DNA from: Azolla pinnata
Taxonomy: Eukaryota; Streptophyta; Polypodiopsida; Salviniales; Salviniaceae
Length of the DNA stretch: 64,000 nt
Direction: 5' to 3'
Assembly (NCBI GenBank): GCA_037176905.1
Contig: JBBBWG010027756.1
Location: forward strand, 1 to 64,000
The stretch's first letter is position 1; each line of letters begins with the position of its first letter. The notes under the pieces were generated by a model. The model was not told the DNA's origin, searched no databases, and saw only the letters and a list, made by a program, of their open reading frames with translations. This document shows, piece by piece, positions 50,837 to 63,999 of this stretch. The translations under genes were made by a program, and so were the position numbers.

Positions 50837-53800
50837 ATGGATCCTTCTCAGAGCGACCAAGTCCGGACGTTTATGAGCATTACTGGTGCTTCAGAAGAAG
50901 TTGCGACGAGAATAATTCAGGTTAGGTTCTCGCATGCCCTTCGTTTTTTACTTTCGTTTTTGTTCGTGGGTAGTTCCATTTTCTTCTTAAAGAGAAGTTC
51001 TTTCTTTTTTGTTGAATCGGTTGTAAGAATCCCGGATCAATGTGAAAATAGAATACAAATTTTCGCTTAGGTACTAACAATGGAAAGCTGTGATGGACCT
51101 TTATTGGGAGATGAAGCTTACCCTTAGAAGAGTTGGAGGATGGAAGCCTTGTCTTGTCTCATAGTAGGCATATTGGTCATTTCCTGCTAAAAGGCGTTTT
51201 TTCATGAACTGGTGGGAAGAATCATGGATGGATGTTAAAATAGAGAGTAATCACAACATCAAGCTGAGTCTAATCTTTATTGGGGGAGAGAGAGATTGAC
51301 ATTGAAGCGTTGCACTGAGGAATTCTTGTCTTGGTCTTTCCAGATTAAAAGAAGGGTTTTTTCTCATGATTCAGTGGGAAGAAACTAGGCCCTTTTTTTA
51401 TCATTTCCTGCTAAAAGGCGTTTTTTCATGAGCTGGTGGGAAGAATCACAGATGGATGTTAAAATAGATGGGATTAGAGTAATCACAACACCTAGCTGAG
51501 TCTAATTTTCGTTGGGAGAGAGAGATTGCGATTGAAGCTTTGCACGGAGGAATTCTTGTCTTGTTCCTTTCAGTTTAAAAGAAGATTTTTTTGTCATGAT
51601 TCAGTGGGAAGAATAATGGGTTGATATTAGAAAACAAATCTTCATTGGATGAGAGTTTCACTATTGAAGATTGGGAGGGACTTCTTGTATTATCTCACAG
51701 TTTTTGGTGAATTTTTGGAGGAGTTTTAGGCAGCTGCTTTTGAGATGGTCTCCATTTGCTGAATTCGTGCTGATATCATGGTTGAATGTTGAAATCAAAG
51801 TAGACATATTAAAGGAGAATGATTTTCTGTCAGTTGAAGATTTGAACTTCAAGGCTCCTTTCCTGGATTTGTTTGTAGAACATGTGATCAGGGTTTCCTA
51901 TGAACTTTGTGATTTCACTGAAGACAAGTGGTTACTCTTCTCATAGAAGAGAATAGCACTCAAAGGGAGATAAAATATATCTGAAAGAAGATCTCACCCC
52001 AGTTCAAGCTGTCACAAGGAAAGCATGCTGAATACCATAAAGGAAGAAGGTAGGCAATCTATAGAGATAGTAGGATCTCTTATTAGCGAGAAAAGACAGT
52101 GTATAATCCATGGAATCACAATGGATCTCTTAGTATAGGCCTTTGGTTTTAAAAACCCTTGAAGAACGTAGATATTATTTTGTACATAAAGATCAATTAA
52201 TGCTTGGGTAGGAAAATCCTGAATATGTTAGGATATTGATGGGAGTTAATATGTTTTCCTAACCATAGACACATGCAAGCACTGGATGCTGGAGCGAAGT
52301 GATTGTACTATATGAAGAGGAGCCCTATAAAAAAGTGTGCCGTTTGCACAAAGATGTACAGGCATGCTATACATGAGAGTTAACATGTTATGCTTTGCCA
52401 ATTTCCACCTGCATACTGGGATCTGCACTACATGGAAAATCATCATATCTATCCGTCCACATTTCTATTATAAGATTTGGGATATGATACTAACAGAGGA
52501 CTCGATGCTTGCAACTAGGATGAATAAATGACTTCTTTTGTACAAGTGAGTCCATGTAAGGAGAAGTTCCAGCAGAAGCTGGCATAAAGCAACAAGGTGG
52601 AAGTACAGTCAAAGTAAACAATACATTGCAAACACTGTTTAGCCCTAGGAAGTGCACATGTGCTTGTGATTGCAATATTTTTTCAAATGGCCAACATCAG
52701 ATGTATTCTCATGTCGAAAAATCCAAAGGGAGGTGCTGGCACAGTGGATCACTTGATAGGATCCCCATCTCTCATTCTTGAGATAAGAGATTTCACTATC
52801 TCTAGTTGACATATTTATTAGCACTCGATCATGGATGTCTATGCTACGAAATGAAGGATGTGTCCATTAGAGTAGGATATGCGTAGTGTGAGAATGGCTA
52901 ATTCAAATACCAATTTACTCGGGAGATACCTGATGTATACAGTTCTGATGTATTCGATGCCTGCTAAGTGTGGATACTGTCGTATCCATAGCGGAGGTCA
53001 CGTAGGGTCTATGAAGTTTGTTGATTTATGCAGCCACTAATAATTTTCTCCACATCATAACAATACAACTGTGCAGAGATCTGGTAAATGAGGAATGTTG
53101 TGATATGGAAGGAAAGCTTGTATGTGAAGCAAGCAGAATTTTCCAATCCCTAGAAGCAAAAATCATAATTGGCCTAATCTGAGAATGTGCAGGTTGTTTT
53201 AGGACAAGAAAGTAAAAGAACATGGCAAATGTTTAGTAAAAGGCAAGTTTGCACACTGCAAGTCCCACATCAAGATTAACATGAATATGTAATGATGTTA
53301 TATTTTATTCTGAGCAGCCTTTCTACAGTTCATATCCCTATGAATTCACAGTTTTTACTCAACAAAACATGGGAAAGGCTGTCGGCAATGCACTATTTAG
53401 AGGACAGCATTGTGATGAATTTATAGATGAGTGCTTTATCTGCACCTGTGACACCTTGCTCACATTCTTGGCAGTTTCCCATGTATGGCTCATGAAAAGG
53501 CTAGAAGCCCTTGGTGTCTCAATTGATATGCAGTGGGGAAAAATATATGCATTGTATGCATTGTATTCAAGAAAACTGCCTAAAGGATTTTAGTAGCATG
53601 TCAACGTGTGAAATAAAGATGTCATTCTTTTTGACTGCTATGTTGATGGGATGTAAGATTGCATTGAGAGTTTCAGTGGTTCAAGGGAAATTCTAACAGA
53701 TATAGCCATCTGATATAGCCATTGTGCTGATAGCTGATCCTCTAGAGGGACTACAAATCATCTAAATAATTGATGGAAATTTGTATTAATACTGCTTGAA

Positions 53801-56800
53801 TACGGGGAATAAAACCCAGAACAATTATTGTTCTTGAGAAAGGAGGAGTGTCATAGGCACTATCCACACCTATGGAGGATTCATATTTACAAGGGCTTGG
53901 TTTTTTTCATAAGGGAGGCTCGTTTGCTTGTCTTTTTCAAACATATGCAGTCTATTATGCTCTTCAAAGAGGATGTGCACATTTCAGTGATAATGGAATG
54001 AACCTATTTCACAGACTCTTCAAATAGAATGGAATGTAGGGGCAGAGTCTTCGTAAGACGTTAATGAACATGAAGATAGAAATGTCCCATGGTATAATCT
54101 GAGGAGAGATGTGAACTTCCCCATAACTTGTTGAAGCATTATCTCATTCAGTGACATATCCATTGGCTTTGGCAAACCCCAAATCCAGGTACTCAAGCTT
54201 GGTGATAATGCCACAGAACAGCTTGTTGAGCAAGAGGATAATCACTATTGGTGTGCTGAAATGTAATTATGGTTTCAATCACATGGCATAAATGTGAATG
54301 CATCATGCCAATTTCTAATACAATGTGGATTGTCATACACAATCCAAATCGAACACAATTGAGTTATCTGACCAGATATCATTAAGTTGGGTAATGAAAG
54401 AACATGGATCAGTCCTATTGCGTTTTGGTGCAAAGATGGCTTGCTGTAAGGCACTTCTTTGTGCATAATAGAAGATCGATTCATAATTAAACCATCTTAT
54501 ATGGATATACATTGTCAGTGGTACTTTTTGTGAGAAGACATCTATGAATTTTTTCACCTCAGAAAGAGATGGGTAGAATAACCATAAAAGATGTGACACA
54601 CTGAAGGAAAAACATGAAGTTTACATGTTTGTAACATTCTTATGTGAAAGCAATGAATCGTCATGTGTTTCAGATTGTTGATTCACCGTTTTATATCTAA
54701 TGTTAGGGTAGAATAACATGAAAGATGTGCCGTAGTGAAAAAAACGCATCAATGATACATGCATGTAACATCATTGTGTATGAAGACATTGAGTTATGAT
54801 GTGTTTTAGACAACAGAGTCACCACCTAACAAGGTTTCCTGTCATCACAATTGTAATTCTTGCATACCTTCTTTTGTTTTTCTTTCATATTGTATTTGGT
54901 GCTATCTGGATCTATGTAGTTATCTGTTGGAATCATTGATACGAATCTTGAGATTATAATTTTTGTCATTAACTAAAGAGAATGAGAGGCACTTCAGATA
55001 ATCAGATACACTTTTATCTACTCAACGCTTGTTAATCTGGTCAACATGTGGAACTGTGTCTGAGACAAAAGCTAACATGTTTAATGTTTGAAGAAGAAAA
55101 GTTTTTAAAACTGAATGTCTATTTTTTTGCAAGAGAATGATTGATTCTTGGTCTAGAAATAACCATGTGTCATGTTTGTAGGCCAATAGAGGAGACCTCA
55201 ATGCGGCAGTAAACAGTTTCTTTGGTGAAGGAGAAGACTCTGTGTAAGTGGGTTTTTAAGTCCATTTATTTTTTATCAACGTCATTCTCCGTAGGTTACT
55301 TTATTGGATTCACACAGCTGAAACTGTAAATGATTCTGCTAACTAAGATGGTACATTCCTGAATCAATGTTTTCTACATGGATCTCAGCTTAGAAATTCA
55401 TATTGATGTGCATATTCTTCTCCAGAATTTTGTTGGCAATAAGCTATAATGATATTGTAGAACACAGAGGATGTATGTAACTTATGTCAAACCACCGTAT
55501 TATCAATGCATCTGTTGGATAAGGCCGAATTATGAACCTTGGCCATGGATTTATTTTATCAAGTTATGATATAGAATTCGTGGTTTTTTTTTGTAGTCTA
55601 CTGTGAAATTGGAGATCAATATCTATTTGTTCTATTGCAATGTAGCATACCAATGCAGAACCAAGAGACATCTGGGAACATAGACCTGATGGAAGTGGAT
55701 GAACCACCGGCCGTACGACATACTCTTCGTCAACCCACTTACCCATTACCCTCAGCTCCTTCAATTGGCAGTGCATTTCGAGGGTTCAATACCTTCCCTC
55801 GTGGGATAACCTCTAGAGGCCAACCTATTGTTTCTCAACCAAGGGATGTCAGGGAAGTACCAATTGAATGGAAGGATGAACCGAGGAGAGTGACATCTCA
55901 GAGAGGTCTTGTCATTGAAGAAATTCCAGATACAGAAGGTGTAAATTTACCATCTCAAAGTCATACTCATTTCATAACAGATGATGAAGGGGTCTCTGGT
56001 CCTGCCTTCCCCTTGGATGAGACTGAAAGATCAAGATCTAGTTTTGATCCTTCCTGGACAGAAAGAGTGACAAGGATTGATACTGTGAATGCTCCGTCCA
56101 TCAATGAGAATCCAGCTGCTGCTAATGGTGAGGGTGGTGATCTTGAACAAGAAATGTTAAGAGCAGCTATTGAGGCTTCTCAGAAAGATGTTATGGGGAT
56201 GCATTCTACAGAGGTATTGTACTCGTATTTTACTTGTTTATGTACTCTGAACAAACAAATGGTTCATTTGGTATTGAGTTACTTATTGCAGGATCAAGGT
56301 GGAGTGCATGCAGAGGATGATGATCTTGCTAGGGCAGTCTCATTGTCATTGAAGGTTCTCCTACATTGCCGCTACATTTGTGTACTGTATTTGCCTGTAT
56401 GTTTATTAGTCAAGTTCTGTGGCATAAGCTATGTTATTTTCAGACTGCAGAGCGAGAGAAAGCATTGCGTGAAGGGAAAGACTATGCTTGGCTCTCAGAT
56501 GATGAGGATTTTTCAAGTCCGGAGGATGGAGGGCATCATGATATTTTGAAGAGGTGCTTACATGTTGCATTAAACAATATATTTCACTTTCAGAATGCGT
56601 GCAGCAGTTGCTGGCCCAAATAGAATGGGCATTTTCTTCAATGGTTGAATCAGTATCTACACACCATAGTGCCATTGATTGCATCATTTTAATTTGTACT
56701 TCATTTTTACTACAGGAAGGGCTCCAGTTCTGCCAGCAATGATTATGTTTTGGATCATGGAGTTTCCACAAGTGCTCCTTCGCAATCGGGTAGAAAGACT

Positions 56801-59800
56801 TTGTCCAGTAGTATAAACCATATACCTATTATCACTGAGGATGCTGAAGAGGATGAAGAGCAACCACTTTTCAGGAAGAGATCAGGTAGACGTTTGAGTC
56901 CTGCTATAGCAGGACCATCAAACACAGAGTTGCTGGAGTCACGTGGACAAGGAACTTCTCTAGATGATATCACACAGTCCAAAGAGCCGTCACTTATGAG
57001 ATCAAATAGTCATTTGAATCCAAATTTCGAGAAGCCCGAATTACATGAGGAACCAATACAGGCTATGAGCGTAGCTCCTGTGCCCTTGGGAAGCAATGGA
57101 GATAGTGCACATCAGGATGAGGTGAGATTTATTATATCACTGATGAGAAATCATGCTCATGAAAGCTTGTTAAAAACATAGGCTTCTTAACTTTTATGTG
57201 CACATGATAGGGTTTAATTTTTATGGCATGACTTTCAAACTAATCATGTGCTAAGAAATCTCCCCTTACAACCTAGAATGCTTTAATATTAATAATTAAT
57301 AACACTGAATTATCTTCATCGTAATCATACTTAGACATCCTTGAAAAATAGACTGAAAGAAGATAAAATTGTATTGAATTAGTAAGTCGCTTGATAAAGG
57401 AAGTCTTTTACCTATGTTAATGGTTGTTACATTCATAAACATAAGCAGCTGTTATAGTTCTTAAAAGAACACTTAAATCAGTGCATAGTTTAATTGTGCT
57501 TGTGAAGTGGTTGAGTCTCTATGCATGTTTCAAGTGGCATTGTATTCATAACGATATGTATGTACATAATGTTGAGGATATGTATTCAATATCTAATGAT
57601 AGGGCATCTCTTCAATAACGAATGGTAGGATTTCTCTTCAGTGAATAATGATAGGACATCTCTAAAAGTTATATGCTCATGGCTCAATGAGCTTTCAAAT
57701 GTATACACATAATTTGAACACGATTTAGCTCCATTATTATCACGAAGATAAGTGAACGTTGTCGAGGGGGCTTTCGAATGCATATGGGCATGCTCCTTAG
57801 TTTTTTCACATTGAACTCCTTGCAGTGGGGAGTTCTCACTTCAGAAGAACAGGAGGAAGCTGTCATGCTTGAGGCAACAATGTTTGGCACCATACCAGAA
57901 GATGCAGCGAGGAGATTCGGCTATCCATCTTTGATCAATACAGTTGTTGAGGATAATGTTCTGGTTGAGGGGGGAACTCACAACTATAGTCGACCCATAC
58001 AACAACCTCCATCACCTACTGTCATTGCTCAACGTCTTTTAAGAGAGCGACAGGTAGCGGTTCAGTAATTTATTTATGAGATGCATGTGTTCTTGCTTGC
58101 TTAATATGCATTGCTTGCGTTTTGTGAGACATGCTAATACGTAATCATCTGCGATTGTGTATTAACTTATACACATTCTTCACTTAATGATTTTAGGATG
58201 ACGAGTATCTTGCTTCATTACAAGCAGATAGAGAAAAAGATGAAAATGCACAACGTGAAGCAGAGAAACGCCGATTAGAGAAAGAAATGGCTGAAGCCCT
58301 TGCAATAGAAGCAGAAAAACGCAAAGAAGAAGAGGAGTTACAGCAACGTCTTGCAGAACAGGTTATTTTAAGTTCATTTCACCGCTAAATTGAAGTATTT
58401 CTTGAAATAAGTGCTGGTAATTTTATCAAATGTTCCTGGTCAGTAGAAGAGACAAGAAAAGGTACAAGATCACCTTTTCATTTCTTGAATGAGAAAATTA
58501 GGCGGGCTTAATCATATGACCAGGTAGATCATTGGTTAATTATTGATGATCAATGTCATCTTTTTCCTGTATATTAACAGTCTTAGGTAAATCTGCATTA
58601 CAAAAATATGGTGTGTGGACAAAAATAAAATTCTAAAATGGAGGTTGTTATATCTTCAGGAGATAGAGCAACAGAAAGCTGCAAAAAGAGCTGCTCTTCC
58701 TGAAGAGCCTCCAGTAGATGATGATACTGCAGTTAATCTTATGGTTCGAATGCCTGATGGAAATCGACAAGTCAGGCGGTTTCGTAAATCAGAATCCCTT
58801 CAGGTACAAATTTGTTCATTCTTAAGTGTTTGCAGCTACTCTGTTTCTCCATGCTGACTGACATATGCTTGGTATGAAACGCAGTGCTTGTTCAACTTCA
58901 TTGATGCCAATACTCAAGTGGTTCCTGGCTCCTACCGATTGGTGCTTTATGCTCCTCTAATTCTTTTATTATTATTTTTTAAACTCATCAGTTTTATGGA
59001 AATCTATAATATCTCTCATAATCTTATTGCACACAAATGAAATATGCAGTATGACGTGTATATATAAATGTTAGTATAGGGCAATCAGGTCATTCCTCCC
59101 ATGTCCTTTATTGTGATGATAACTATGAAGTTGAAGCATGTTTGTCACCATAACTAGTTGTCCTGCGATATGATGAGAAAAGATTGCTGATAGAATACCT
59201 ACCAGTGGAAGTGGCTCACAATTACATCTATTGTGACTACCAGCCAGGGAGATTCTTAATGCTTTGTCGCTTACTATATGCATACATAGCTTTGGTATAC
59301 TTGAGTGCTTTCATGCATCGGTGTCAGGGTATCATTTCAAAAGCTTCCTTGAAATCCATGATAGATCAAATTTAATCCTTTTCCTTTCAAACGGGAAAGA
59401 ACTATTAGAGAAAAGAAAGTAAGTTACATTGATGTTTCTGTAGAGGTCAAAATGACCCTAAAGAGACCAAAACAGAAAAATACAGCTTCAAATGTTTTCT
59501 TGTCTCAAAAAAGATTAGATATGACTACACATGCTCTGTGCATGAGAAAGAAAGAAAGTTACAGTTAATATCCAAATGTTTTCATGTCTAAAATGAATTG
59601 GATATACCTAAATATAAGTCCTGAAAGAGTCTAGATATTTAAGAACACAGGATCCCGTGTTTAGATCGACCGAAACTTTCTTGCTTTCTCTTAGAAAATC
59701 AAAGTAATTTATAACACATGCTGGTAAATTACAAATACTGATATTATAGATGGTTGCCAATACCTATTTATGTTATTTGAGTTTATATTTTGAGCCTATG

Positions 59801-61300
59801 CCCATAAAAGATAATTAATGCTTCAAATGATGATTAGCCCTGTCTTAGCTAAATGTTTGATGGTTCAATTTTTCTTGTGCCCTAGGATAGTTTAGTGTTG
59901 GGCAAAATAGAAAGAACCCTATCTGGGTGTCTCAAGAAAGTGTAATTCACTGATTGGTCAAGCAATATGTTCCTATCATATGCTGGTTGTGCTTGCTGAA
60001 GCATGCTCCTTGTGGGCAAGATATATGCTTTCCTCTATCAGCATCCAGATTAAAGAGAGTTGGAGAAGGACCATCTTTGCTTTAATGGCCATCTCATCTG
60101 GCAAGCATCATGATACACTGACCCTCTCTGTTGCCTTAACAAGTCTTGGAAGTTGATGCAGCTGCAACAGATTGGCCATGTCCTCATAGACGAGTTCTAG
60201 TGCATCCTTCTGTTACTCAACCCATGTATGGAGCTCATGCTCGTGTACTGACTCACAATAGACATAAGTATGCGCAATCTCTGTAGCTTCCAGGCTCCTT
60301 GGTACCCTCTTTCTGTCTTTCCATAGATGTGATTTTAAGGCCCTCTTAGACAACATGGTGTGGTGTCTTTATCCCATGTTCTATATGAACTCACCCCATC
60401 ACTCAGTGCCGTTTTATTCTGGTACACAAGTGTAATGACAGTCGATTAGCACGTAATATATCTTTTGATGGCTCCAGCAGATGACTGCAGTAACTCAGGG
60501 GTTGATTTGTTCTTTGAAAACTTTTTCTGGAGACAATTTTTACGTGATGTTAGTTAAGGGGAGTAGCAATGTGCTTTACATGAGAAACCATTTTCTGTAA
60601 AACCATTGGGCTTCTAGGCATTCACAATCTGTCTCTAACCCATTGAGAAATGATGGACCGAAAAGCATATGGTACAATTGAGAAGCATATGTATCCAACT
60701 CGTCGCCTTGAACATTCCTTATGTTCTCATCCTGTGAGCATATATGCATACGAACCCACAAGGATTTAACGGAAATGAGAATGATTGAATGAGAATATTT
60801 GAAATTTTGATTCATCTCATGCACAAGAAAGAAAATATATTATCTTTATTTAAGAGGCCAGAATGTTCTATAGAACCAGACAGAAAGTGATATCTTATAA
60901 TAAAATAGAAGAATCCTCCCATCTACAAAAGTTTCTCAATCCAGAATCCAGATAGACTGGGAAACGTTGCCTCTTAGAATGTTACCTCATCATGGAAAAC
61001 GTTTTATTGGGACAGGGTAGCAGAATGCACTCTCTTAGAATGTTATCTCCTCCTGGAAGAGTCTATATTGATAGACAAATATCTCTAGGAAACTATCGTA
61101 AGATAAAAGAGCTAACTAATATTGCAATTCTTGCGTGCTTATGTTTACTATCTTGTAATCGGCAGTTGCTAACTAATTTGTGGGGGTGTGTACAGGTCAG
61201 ACAGTACCCTCGGAAAGCTTTTACAGATGCTGAACATGAGAATTCCCTCCATGATCTGGGATTGAATAACAATGAAACATTGTTCTTGGAACTAATCTAA
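50837..61300 (+). CDS. PUX8: Plant UBX-domain protein with UBA, UIM and UBX (PUX8/PUX9 type)
   Basis: Eleven exons encode 663 aa: 50837-50920, 55182-55243, 55646-56213, 56292-56354, 56444-56553, 56716-57121, 57826-58053, 58197-58361, 58660-58803, 58885-58941, 61196-61300. Proteins of this class recruit ubiquitylated clients to the AAA ATPase CDC48. A UBA-like domain lies at about 5-46 (FMSITGASEEVATRIIQANR). Two UIM-like helices follow, at about 215-231 (EQEMLRAAIEASQKD) and 246-259 (EDDDLARAVSLSLK). A Glu/Arg/Gln-rich coiled coil spans about 500-585. The C-terminal UBX domain covers about 583-663 and ends LFLELI. The CDC48-binding loop, usually FPR, reads YPR here. Length exceeds that of Arabidopsis PUX8 (SAY1, about 564 aa), mostly in the disordered middle. 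Introns 1 (4.3 kb) and 10 (2.3 kb) are long. PUX8 versus PUX9 orthology is not decided. Confidence 0.93.
51178..51616. repeat. Tandem duplication in PUX intron 1, 223-bp period
   Basis: Two copies begin tcatttcctgctaaaaggcg at 51178 and 51401. They share atggatgttaaaatag, gagtaatcacaaca, gctgagtctaat, gagagagattg and ggaattcttgtctt in the same order. Divergence is moderate, with small indels. Non-coding. Confidence 0.85.
51617..55181. other. Remainder of PUX intron 1
   Basis: AT-rich intron with scattered short frames on both strands (for example 54275-54599 minus and 53369-53593 plus). None shows a motif I recognise, and no terminal repeats were found. Confidence 0.45.
58942..61195. other. 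PUX intron 10, 2.3 kb
   Basis: Splits the UBX domain after SYRL. The donor (ttg/gtgctttat) is a weak match to consensus, while the acceptor (tgtgtacag/gtc) is good, and the join restores SYRLVRQYPRKAF in frame. No element is recognised in the intron. Confidence 0.6.
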
Positions 61301-61517
61301 GTCAAAGGAATGTATACTTCTGAATTTTGAGTCTGAATTAGAAGGCACGCTCAAAATGTATATTTATGAATATATCCTCCCTGTCATGTGCAGACTATGA
61401 AGTAGTTACTCACGTACTCTGATTGAATCAATCTACTTCCAAGTGCCTCCTATGTAGAATTTTTATTCTGGATCTAGAACGATTGTGCATAAATTTACGA
61501 GTGCAGTATAATAATTT

Positions 61518-61935
61518 GATTTTTGACATTTGAAGGTGTCAAGTTTGGCCTTTATGCCAAAGTCAATTGTGCCAGTAATTGAGAACCTTGTTGCAGATTA
61601 ACCTTGCTCAAAGGTGTTTGAACACTAAAAAATGTAATTATGCAATGTTTTATTCTAGCAACATTTGCTTCTAAGTCACAGATTGACTGTTTCATTTCAC
61701 TAGGTTCTGATGGAATGAGAGATTGAGATTTTTGACATTTGAAGCTGTCAAGTTTGGCCTTTATGCCAAAGTCAATTGTGCCAGTAATTGAGAACCTTGT
61801 TGCAGATTAACCTTGCTCAAAGGTGTTTGAACACTAAAAAATGTAATTATGCAATGTTTTATTCTAGCAACATTTGCTTCTAAGTCACAGATTGACTGTT
61901 TCATTTCACTAGGTTCTGATGGAATGAGAGATTGA
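61518..61935. repeat. Near-perfect tandem duplication, 209-bp unit
   Basis: 61518-61726 and 61727-61935 are identical by eye except one base (gaaggtgtc versus gaagctgtc). The unit begins gatttttgacatttgaag and ends ggaatgagagattga. It lies 218 bp after the PUX stop codon, so probably in or just after the 3' UTR. The near identity implies a recent event or an assembly artefact. Confidence 0.95.
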
Positions 61936-62481
61936 TCGACTGCAAAATGCTGGGCCTCTCTTTGTGAAATGATTCACTGTTCTATGTATGTTCAGAACAG
62001 AATTGCAGTGTCCCACTTTTCATCTAACTGATATATGCTTTGAGGTAAATCTGTGAAATGTTAAATCATAGCCGAATCATGATGCATGAACCACTGAAAT
62101 AGTTGGTGCATTTGTGATTAAACCACTGAAATAATTTGTGATTGTAGATCAGGAGGTTGTAAAATTTCTCCACGCAGCAGTCATGAGGTTTATGTAAGTA
62201 GTGATTGGCTTGATATGAAGAAAACCAACTGATGCATGATCAGTCTATGCAAATCAGTAGACTTCCAATCAAATCAATCATGTTTTTTTTTTTTGCAACA
62301 GTAAAACAAAGATAGCTTTGCTTTCTTGCGCTAGAAGCTGCAATGCTGATGAAGCCTAGCAGAGCAATGTGTGAAAGAACATTTTGTTAGACCAATGATT
62401 GATGCACCTGTAGGTATATAACTTCCCTATCTTTAGGGAGAAAAGACTCTTTTACTTTTCTCCAGCTTCTATTATCCTGCT
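61936..62481. other. Spacer between PUX and PPR genes
   Basis: The genes converge here. There is no gene or repeat apart from a poly(T) run near 62284-62294. Confidence 0.5.
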
Positions 62482-63999
62482 TCATGCACCATATTTTAAT
62501 CTCATCATCTCCACATTTTTGGCATCGTCTTGCATGCCAGCAGCTGCAAGGATAGTAGACATGAGAACGTAAGCGGCAACGCATGTGTTATTTGCTTGTA
62601 ATATCTGATCAAAGATGAGCCTTGCAAGCCTCAAGTTTCCCCATTTCCTACAAGTGCCTAGTAGAGCAAGCCAAACTTCAGAATGATGAGGCAGTGACAT
62701 AGCTTTGATGATTGCAATGGCCTTGTCGAAATGTCCAGAACATCCGAATGCCACTACAATGGAAGTATAATGCTCTAATGTTGGAATGATACCATATTTT
62801 GAGGTCATATCTGCAAAGACATTTTCAGCTTCAAGCAATAGCCCTGTATGACCACATGCATTCAGAACAGAAACAAATGTCACCTCATCTGGATTGATGC
62901 CCTCCCTTTGCATTACATAAAAGCAGTTCAATGCTTCATGCGCTTTACCTTGTTCAGCATATCCTGCAATTATGACATTCCAGGGGATTGTATCTCTAAT
63001 AGAGATTTCTTTAAGCACTTCTTGTGCTCTTGCAAGGACGCCACATTTAGCATACATGTCTACCAAAGCATTTCCAAGCACAATATCCCTTTGTAGCAAC
63101 CCTTTAGCTGTTATTTTGTCATGGAGATTTTGCCCCTTGCTCATAGATCCTAAGCTTCCACATGCCTGCAATGCACAAGTGAAAGCTATTGCATCTGGAG
63201 ACAAGCCCTCACTTTGCATCCGTTCAAAACAGTTGAATGCTTCATGAGCTTGCCCTTGCTGAGCATACCCACTCATTAGCGCTGACCAAATGATAGTATT
63301 CCGAATAGGATGTTCTTCGAGTACTCCTTGTGCTTTAGAAAGTACACCACATTTAGAGTACATATCAACCAAAGCAGTAGCAAGGCTAATATCTTTATTT
63401 GACAAACCACTACCCAATATGCTAGCATGAATCTGCTTTCCTTTTTCAATATCCCCCAAGTTCCCAGATGCCTTCAGCACGAAAATGTAAAGAATAATAT
63501 CTGGAAAAAGGCCCTCAGTTTGCATATGCTCAAAATATTTCAAAGCTTTGTGGCATTTACCTTGTTGGACATATCCTCCGATCAGTGCAGACCAAGACAC
63601 TATGCTTTTGTTAGGAATCTTCTGAAAAATTTCCTGTGCTTTTACAAGCATGCCACATTTGACATACATATCGACCAAAGCATTGTCCAGTACGATATCC
63701 TTCCCGGGTAAATTACTGGTCAAGATGATTTCATGACATCGTTTGCCCGTTTCCAAAGCTCTTGCTGAGCCACAAGCCTTCAAGATTGAAACGAAGGTTA
63801 CGACATCTGCAGTTAGACCCTCACTTTGCATTTGCTCAAAACAGTTTACGGCTTCATTTCCCCAACCATGCTCAGCATAGCCTGCAATAAGTACATTCCA
63901 AGAAACTATGTTTCGTATAGGAAGCCTTTCAAATGCTTCTTGTGCTTTTGAAAGGACACCACATTTGGCATACATATCAACTAAAGCATTACCGAGTAC
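62482..63999 (-). CDS. PLS-class pentatricopeptide repeat (PPR) protein with E-type end, 5' part outside the window
   Basis: An uninterrupted frame of 505 aa runs from the right edge to a stop at 62482; the start lies beyond the window. PPR proteins bind RNA in organelles, one base per repeat, and E-class members act in C-to-U editing. Tandem repeats of about 31-36 aa alternate in P, L and S types, with the recurring phrases NALVDMYAKCGVL, SWNVLIAGYAEQG and EALNCF..MQ.EG. After the last repeat an E1-like block follows (EVWLALLGTCRKWGNLRLAR). The chain stops at MMRLKYGA, where relatives continue into the E2 segment and often a DYW deaminase. No DYW domain is present. An editing role would therefore need a DYW partner in trans, which is inference. 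The gene appears intronless in the visible part. Confidence 0.93.
   Translation of the reverse strand, partial: VLGNALVDMYAKCGVLSKAQEAFERLPIRNIVSWNVLIAGYAEHGWGNEAVNCFEQMQSEGLTADVVTFVSILKACGSARALETGKRCHEIILTSNLPGKDIVLDNALVDMYVKCGMLVKAQEIFQKIPNKSIVSWSALIGGYVQQGKCHKALKYFEHMQTEGLFPDIILYIFVLKASGNLGDIEKGKQIHASILGSGLSNKDISLATALVDMYSKCGVLSKAQGVLEEHPIRNTIIWSALMSGYAQQGQAHEAFNCFERMQSEGLSPDAIAFTCALQACGSLGSMSKGQNLHDKITAKGLLQRDIVLGNALVDMYAKCGVLARAQEVLKEISIRDTIPWNVIIAGYAEQGKAHEALNCFYVMQREGINPDEVTFVSVLNACGHTGLLLEAENVFADMTSKYGIIPTLEHYTSIVVAFGCSGHFDKAIAIIKAMSLPHHSEVWLALLGTCRKWGNLRLARLIFDQILQANNTCVAAYVLMSTILAAAGMQDDAKNVEMMRLKYGA

Noticed and set aside
23047-61300. Adaptin, VAC14 and PUX genes as a functional membrane-traffic cluster
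   Set aside because: All three are ordinary single housekeeping genes with separate promoters; adjacency in a large plant genome is most likely chance.
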